A DNA stretch of 13,805 nucleotides from NCBI RefSeq assembly GCF_001949145.1, contig NW_019091934.1, positions 1-13,805 on the forward strand. The letters run 5' to 3'. The stretch comes from Acanthaster planci. Lineage: Eukaryota; Echinodermata; Asteroidea; Valvatida; Acanthasteridae. Made by a program: the position numbers and the translations under genes. Each line of letters opens with the position of its first letter. Positions within the stretch are counted from its first letter, which is position 1. Below are positions 8,986 to 13,805 of this stretch, in pieces. The notes under the pieces are model-generated. The model had not been told where the DNA came from. It searched no databases and worked only from the letters and a program-made list of their open reading frames with translations.

Positions 8986-9010
8986 GTCGGCTGGGAAGCA
9001 GTGAATGACC
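8986..9010 (+). other. Probable 5' UTR part of first visible NLR exon
   Basis: A strong acceptor, TTTCCCTCGTTTTTGTTACTGACAG-like tract ending at 8985, precedes this stretch. The reading frame used by the transmembrane exon meets TGA at 9002-9004, so translation cannot enter from an upstream exon through this acceptor. If the acceptor is used, these bases are 5' UTR and one or more non-coding exons lie upstream. The alternative acceptor at 9074 is discussed with the exon. Confidence 0.45.
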
Positions 9011-9143
9011 ATGGCAATATCTGACAACATGACAACAGCTGTAAGCTCAACCATCGCACCTTCCCGTTCAACAGGTTTGGACGCTGGACTGCTGGCGGCG
9101 ATTGGTACGATCGTGGCGGTCACTGGCCTCATTCTGGCATGTT
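9011..9143 (+). CDS. NLR gene exon: N-terminus and transmembrane helix
   Basis: ATG at 9011 lies in ACCATGG, an ideal Kozak context; an in-frame ATG two codons upstream (9005) is poorer. The first ~24 residues are Ser/Thr-rich with no signal peptide. Residues ~26-48 form one hydrophobic helix (GLLAAIGTIVAVTGLILAC, continuing into the next exon). The exon ends at a T/GTGAGT donor (9143/9144), phase 1. Basic residues downstream (R56, R58, R63 in the joined product) predict N-outside, C-cytosolic topology, which puts the NACHT domain in the cytoplasm. Alternatively the coding exon begins at 9075, behind the strong acceptor CACCTTCCCGTTCAACAG; it would then be a phase 1-1 transmembrane exon fed by upstream ectodomain exons. 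The helix and donor are solid; the 5' limit is not. Confidence 0.65.
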
Positions 9144-9594
9144 GTGAGTATAAATCTTTATTACGCTTACATGTAGATAGACTCCAAATATTGATTTGTT
9201 CCCTGAAAGAATGAAAAAAGGCTTATTCCTTTGATCACAGTCCAAACAGTGCACCCTTAGAGAGGATGATATGGAGAGTATTATTTATCTACTTTTTCAT
9301 ATGTTTTCTTCCCATATTACATGAAACATAGCTTCAAATTAGCCTTATAAGCAGAATGGCCATGCCAACAGCATAACGAAATCGCCAGATTCTCGCCTCT
9401 GTCCCTCATGAACAAGGTTGCGTGAAAAAAAATTTAAATCTGCCTTTGCTAAAGAAACAGACACCTGAACTCACAGAATAATCCACTTGACAAATCAGGG
9501 ATGGGAGCCGAAGTAACTCGCAAAATTTACTCCTCTTGCTCTGCTTTAAAGTGCGTTATTTTTAATCATTAAAACTACTTTTGTTATCATTTAG

Positions 9595-9648
9595 TGACAT
9601 ATTGGTGTGGTAATAACGTCATCGGAAGACTGAGACAATGGGTACAAA
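9595..9648 (+). CDS. NLR gene exon: juxtamembrane segment (54 nt, phase 1-1)
   Basis: A textbook micro-exon: acceptor TTTTGTTATCATTTAG (AG 9593-9594), 54 open nucleotides, donor AAA/GTGAGT (9648/9649). The previous exon leaves T, so the junction codon is TTG (Leu), and the frame runs T-Y-W-C-G-N-N-V-I-G-R-L-R-Q-W-V-Q, leaving A for the next exon. That A plus the GA at 11721 makes AGA (Arg), so the join to the NACHT exon is in frame. Splicing from 9143 straight to 11721 would instead create TGA, so this exon is required. It completes the membrane helix and starts the basic cytoplasmic side. Confidence 0.7.
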
Positions 9649-9980
9649 GTGAGTATATATGTGTCGATTTTGAGATGCCTCCATTGGAGCTTTGAAGATG
9701 AACTGATTGCATGATCACGCTTCATACTTTCCGTCCTCTTATAAATTAATATCCATAACAACCTCCCCACACAAAATCAAAAGCCAAACACATTGACAGT
9801 CTTAAACAGAACTCAACCTCGCTAGACCTCAGAGAACGAATGCAGACGAAAACACAAGAGAGAAGACAACGAACCAACAAAAGCCCTCTCACTGGATAGA
9901 TAATTAGGAACCTAAATGGTGAACGTATGAAAAATGGGGCTACTTTGTAAAATTACAATACCTTCCCTGATATTATCCAG

Positions 9981-10061
9981 ATCGACGGCAACGCTCGCAC
10001 AACCAGCCACAAGACACTGAGGAACGCATTCCACTTTCAGAAACACCCACTCATTCACAAG
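9981..10061 (+). CDS. Probable NLR linker exon (81 nt, phase 1-1), possibly optional
   Basis: Acceptor CTTCCCTGATATTATCCAG (AG 9979-9980) and donor CACAAG/GTAAAT (10061/10062) bound 27 codons open in exactly the phase left by the 54-nt exon (A + AT = AAT, Asn). It ends with G, which with GA at 11721 gives GGA (Gly). It encodes a polar, Arg/Gln/Glu-rich linker (RRQRSHNQPQDTEER, then a Pro/Ser/Thr stretch) between membrane and NACHT region. Because it is a multiple of three and flanked by phase 1 introns, it can be included or skipped without changing frame. The frame stays open past the donor to a TAG at ~10195. No homologue is recognised; support is splice sites plus phase only. Confidence 0.5.
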
Positions 10062-10409
10062 GTAAATTTAAAGACGACCCAATCGGTGACTCTGTTTTTG
10101 ATTCAAGAGGTGCTTGCCCCCCAATGTGCACAAAGTTTGCTACACAACAAGGAAAGGGTATTTTATTAGCCAAAAAGGCAATTCACCTCACAAAGTAGCA
10201 TTTGACTCTGCTCTAGGTTTATGCCTTTGATAATCCTCCAAACAAAAACGTTTACGTACCAAGATTACAGCTCCGGCCCAAAAAACCAAGACAAGCTTCT
10301 TATTTCCACCATGCTGGGATGAGTTTTGGTTTCAATACAAGTGCGCCATTGGGACACTGTTTTTCATTGTTATTCAAGGCCTGCAAACTCATCGGACACT
10401 TCAGTGAGA

Positions 10410-10722
10410 CAATGCGGAACTGTATATACATATGGGTCATTCTATGAAGGTCGGGCACAGTTTGTGACAGCGTCCCTTGGAACATCGGTAACTTTTAATG
10501 TCCTTTTTTCACATTACAACAGATTAAGTTATATTATTCGGCAAAGATGAAGCACACCACTGCAAGAACCTAGCAAGATTTAGCGCAATGTCATTTTAGA
10601 ATCCACATGCAGGGAAAAAAGATGTTTATATTCACTGATGTAACAAGGGACGCCGTCACAAAATGTGCCCGAACTTCGTGGAATGACCCATATTCAGATA
10701 TGTGTGGTAATTGTATCTGTTC
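10410..10722. repeat. Inverted repeat in the NLR intron
   Basis: Core arms of 51 nt (10430-10480 and 10643-10693) are complementary at about 45 of 51 positions, including GTGCCCGA and GAATGACCCATAT in the right arm. Weaker complementarity extends on the loop side (to about 10515 and 10607). The loop is roughly 100-160 nt. The right arm ends just before the decayed NACHT-exon copy. The opposed open frames 10300-10485 (minus) and 10607-10903 (plus) are partly products of this symmetry. It may be a small foldback element. No transposase is present. Confidence 0.75.
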
Positions 10723-10772
10723 GGACAGAGAGGAGCCTCTGTCTTATTTCATATCTATTGTATTACTCAATG

Positions 10773-11160
10773 CTGAAACACCGAGCCAGACAGGAAACCA
10801 GACAGGAAGCGCTAAAATACACAAAACGTGTTGTGATGTACCTCAACACGCTGCGGATAAAGTGCGAGAAGTTATTGAAGACAATATACACAACTACAGG
10901 TAGCTATGTATGGATGCTTCCATGGGTCGATGATGACCAAAAGCACATTATGGATATCTGTACAAAGTTGCAATTAGAAAAAGATCATGAATGTGATTTG
11001 AAGGGAGAAGTAGAATCCTACAGCGATGTTTTCAAACTTAGGCCAAAAGATAAATCGGGCAATGTTTAAAGGAACACCAGGGATAGGTAAAACGACTCTC
11101 TGGCAGAATTGCGTATGATTGGGCTAAAGGTGCTGCAGTTCAGTTCAATAGTTCAAACTC
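10773..11160 (+). pseudogene. Decayed duplicate of the 5' part of the NACHT exon
   Basis: This stretch, inside the last intron, matches the start of the large exon (11721-~12110) over its whole length. Shared segments include QHAADK, TIYTTTGSYV-like and DDDQKHIMDI peptides, the Walker A GTPGIGKTTL (11071-11100) and IAYDWA. Compared with the intact exon it has a one-base insertion near 10860, an 11-base deletion near 11050 and a two-base loss after the Walker A codons, each changing frame, with stops in between. The splice acceptor AG of the intact exon is also gone (ATGCTG where the exon has CTACAG). It cannot be spliced in or translated as NACHT and is best read as a truncated tandem exon duplication. 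Similarity fades after the first NACHT strand. Confidence 0.85.
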
Positions 11161-11720
11161 GTCTTCGGATGTAATTGTAGACATTCGTAATTAGTACAAA
11201 ACAGTGTTTATGAAAGGACAAGTTAAAAGGTAGTTGATATCATGTAAAATTAAATCAAAGTAAATTCCCTTTTATGCATATTTACCAAAGGTACTGTTTT
11301 TATAATGTGATGTGTCTCCTGTTGGCGCCATTATCATTGCCAGGCTCACAGCGGGTATTATAAGTTGGAAAATGCCCCGTTGTACTTCATTCCGTATTTG
11401 TAACTCAAACAGTCAGGAACTCACTCAATTCCAGCTGTGCGCCAAGAAGCCACGTAAAGTAATTAAATGCGCTTTTACTTTATGTCTGGCGCTATGCACT
11501 TTTTCACCAAGGGAAGATACTTTGCTTGATAAAAATAATCTCTTGCTTTCCTAGCCGAAATGAAGCTCAATTTTACAACTGAGATATGCATTCGTAAAAA
11601 AGCGTATTCAAGAGAAGTTCTCCAGGACTGAACGGTTTCCGAACAAATGTGTAATTGCGTCACCCTCCAGTATACTACCAGTAAGTCAATTAAACTGAGT
11701 CGATTCATTTCACTCTACAG
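11161..11720 (+). other. Rest of last NLR intron, with strong 3' splice site
   Basis: No exon recognised between the decayed copy and the large exon. The plus frame 11312-11554 and minus frame 11475-11708 lack any family-like content. The intron ends in CGATTCATTTCACTCTACAG, a good polypyrimidine tract with AG at 11719-11720. Confidence 0.6.
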
Positions 11721-13805
11721 GAAACACTGGAGAGCAGAGAGGAAGTGGTCAAAGATGCAACACTGGATCACGTGATGCAGCCCAACACGCTGCAGATAAG
11801 TGCGAGAAGGTATTGAAGAAAATATACACAACTACAGGTAGCTATGTACAGATGCTCCCGTGGATCGATGATGACCAAAAGCACATTATGGATATCTATA
11901 CAAAGTTGCAGTTAGAAAAAGATCGTGAATGTGATCTGAAGGGAGACGTAGGATCGTACAGTGATGTCTTCAAAATCAAGTCAAGAGAAGGTCATCCAAT
12001 AAATCGGGCAATTTTTAGAGGAACACCGGGGATTGGTAAAACGACTCTCTTTGACAAAATTGCCTACGATTGGGCAACTGGTGCCACAGCTCTTCTGAAA
12101 AGGTTCAAGTTTGTTTTTGTGTTGAAAATGCGCTACCTGAACCAGAAATCGGATCTGATTGACGCACTGTTTGATCAGTTATTACATTCAGCGGAAATAA
12201 GTAAAGCCGACTTGACTGCATTCATTACAGCCCGGGCAGGCGAAGTGTTATTTCTTTTGGATGGCTTCAATGAATTCATGACGGATGACTTGGTAGAGAA
12301 AAACTTCAGTTCGATCCTAAAGACTCTTAATCGAAAGGGGGAATACAAAGATTGCTGTGCATTTGTATCAACCCGCCCCTCCCACTATGACAAACTGGTA
12401 AAGAAATGTTTGATACAGAGGCCGTTCGCTCTTGTTAATATGTTGGGGTTCAGTGATAAAGATATAAAAACCTACGCTAAGAAATTTTATTCGGATGATC
12501 ATTCTAAAGCCAACGGTCTTCTTAAAAGGATTGGATCTTCTCATGTCCTGGTAGATTTGGCCAAAAGTCCAATGCTGCTATTATTAATGTGTGTATTATG
12601 GAAAGAAAGTTCTAACCTCCCTGAAACCATGTCATGGCTTTACAACAAAGTAGTAAAATATATATTCAACAGAAAAACGAGCATGTCACCAGCACAAATA
12701 TCAAACCTTGTTATAGGAATCGGAAGGATTGCTCTTGATGGTCTTCTTTCATTGAATCAAAGACTCTCATTTGAAGAAGCAGATTTCGATAAAGATGTTC
12801 TTGATAAGGCTTTAAAAGCTGGTATTCTAACCAGCGAACGAGTCGTAAGAGGTCTAGATGTTTGTAAAAATGTTTACTTTTTCCACAAGACTTTTCAGGA
12901 ATTCTGTGCTGGTAAATACTATCAAAGTCTGAATGCTGAAGAGACTGAAGAGAAATTGGAGAGATTCTTTCGTAAAGATCGTAACCTTAGAAAGTTTGAG
13001 TATCTGTTGCGCTTCTGTTGTGGTGACAATCAAGGGCCCACGACACAATCAATTTTACACATGTTATCGAACGATGTTCGCAGAATTGGCATGTTGGTGT
13101 TGGTCCTGGACTGCTTCTTCGAGAGTCAGTGTGACACACTTCCAACCGACCAAGTAATCGAATTTGTTTTATCACGCCCCATCGTATTTATTGGCGTCCG
13201 CAGGGATATTTCGGCATCGTTAATATACTTTCTAGACCGCATTACTGACCAGGCAAAGGGTGGAAGGAATACCTACCTGGACAGGGTACATAAACTGGAT
13301 ATATCATGCTGTCACTCAAGGCAATTTGGCGAAAGACTTTCGCATTATGTGAAGAACATGCGATTTTTATCTAAATTTACTGTCAGTCCAAGCACGTTTA
13401 ACAAAACACAGATAGAAGCATGTCTTGATAACAAAACGGATTTACAAAAGTTAACCATTAGACCCAGCTTGAAACCCGACCTGATGCCCAACCAAGTTGA
13501 ACTGACTGTGAGTGACATCCTTCATATTGTCAACACACTGAATAATATGCCAAAACTTGTTGAGGTGGATCTGTCTTGGAATGGGACCCTTGGTGGCTCA
13601 GATAGTACATGGTCTCAATTGGCGAAAATTAAACAGATCCAGAAAGTAAAGTTGAAGAACTGCAACTTGACTGAAGGAGACATTCCTCATATTGCTGACA
13701 CACTGAGAAATATGCCAAATCTTGTTGAATTAGATCTGTCTGGAATTAAGATCCTTGCTGGCTCAGGAAGTACATGGTCTCAATTGGCAAAAATCAAACA
13801 GATCC
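11721..13805 (+). CDS. NACHT-LRR receptor, main exon (runs off the window)
   Basis: Open for 2085 nt from the acceptor at 11720 to the window edge. It starts in phase (GA completing AGA or GGA). Numbered without the optional 81-nt exon, residues 64-162 are a helical pre-NACHT region with W-I-D-D-D and IMDIYTKLQL; 163-172 are Walker A GTPGIGKTTL (Lys169); 236-248 are Walker B EVLFLLDGFNEF (Asp243, Glu247); 280-282 are the sensor T-R-P; 449-457 read F-F-H-K-T-F-Q-E-F, the winged-helix histidine motif (His451) of NLRs. LRRs start near 610 and become regular from 661. These are the parts of a nucleotide-switch innate immune sensor that oligomerises on ligand binding. With the upstream exons it would be membrane-anchored. 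The ligand and signalling partner cannot be read. The stop codon and rest of the LRRs lie outside. Confidence 0.95.
13514..13805 (+). repeat. 165-bp tandem units coding paired LRRs
   Basis: Unit 1 (13514-13678) and unit 2 (from 13679, cut by the window edge) align with a constant 165-bp offset and no gaps. For example AATATGCCAAA-x-CTTGTTGA recurs at the same place in each, as does AGTACATGGTCTCAATTGGC (13604 and 13769). Each unit encodes 55 residues, that is two LRRs of about 27-28 residues (LVEVDLS... and IQKVKLKNCNL...). The low divergence at silent sites points to recent duplication or gene conversion within the gene. More units probably follow beyond the window. Confidence 0.9.

Noticed and set aside
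10665-11069. A 134-codon plus-strand open frame as a real gene
   Set aside because: Only its 3' half matches the NACHT exon; the first half is repeat-derived. It breaks at an indel before the Walker A, so it is part of the pseudo-exon.
9143-11721. Direct splice from the transmembrane exon to the large NACHT exon
   Set aside because: T + GA at the junction makes TGA, a stop. The 54-nt exon at 9595-9648 is needed to keep the frame.
11723-12016. A Death, CARD or other death-fold domain before the NACHT domain
   Set aside because: The segment is helical with a conserved pre-NACHT pattern, but I see no death-fold signature. A fold prediction would be needed to say more.
12854-13175. Open frames on both strands inside the NACHT exon (12854-13048 minus, 12933-13157 plus, 12987-13175 minus)
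   Set aside because: They are shadows of the long NACHT-LRR reading frame, with no motifs of their own.
1-13805. CRISPR array, bacterial operon or ribosomal RNA
   Set aside because: No regularly spaced short repeats, no packed ORFs or ribosome binding sites, and no conserved rRNA sequence. Spliced exons and eukaryotic elements dominate.

Overview
The window is eukaryotic: AT-rich, mostly non-coding DNA with interspersed repeats, a decayed retroelement, and coding sequence broken by introns with GT-AG sites. There is no operon-like packing. The 3' end carries a NACHT-LRR (NOD-like receptor, NLR) gene of the kind expanded in invertebrate animals such as amphioxus, hemichordates, echinoderms and cnidarians. 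I infer an invertebrate metazoan, possibly a non-vertebrate deuterostome, but cannot name the species.

Layout. 1-5300 is gene-poor. It holds two direct copies of an ~820 bp repeat (2132-2944, 3763-4590), two diverged copies of an exon-like minus-strand segment (1230-1352, ~5160-5238), and a weak tRNA-derived SINE-like remnant (~4933-4980) between 62 bp direct repeats. 5938-6983 has minus-strand coding-like pieces that could be one small gene: a first exon resembling the start of a SAM domain (6983-6901) and a convincing last exon (6168-5938). 7326-8327 is a decayed, 5'-truncated Penelope-like retroelement on the minus strand, with the end of its reverse transcriptase and a GIY-YIG endonuclease. 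8441-8825 is an almost spacer-free ~185 bp-arm palindrome.

The main gene is on the plus strand from ~8986 to beyond the end. Small exons at 9011-9143, 9595-9648 and probably 9981-10061 join in matching phase (all introns phase 1) to a large intron-free exon, 11721->13805. The predicted product has a short Ser/Thr-rich N-terminus, one transmembrane helix, a basic cytoplasmic linker, a pre-NACHT helical region, a NACHT ATPase with intact Walker A, Walker B and sensor motifs, a winged-helix-type segment, and the start of an LRR array made of near-identical 165 bp units. This would be a membrane-anchored NLR rather than the usual cytosolic one.

The last intron contains a decayed duplicate of the 5' part of the NACHT exon (10773-11160), next to an inverted repeat. 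Together with the homogenised LRR units, it shows active local duplication, as expected in a fast-evolving immune receptor locus.
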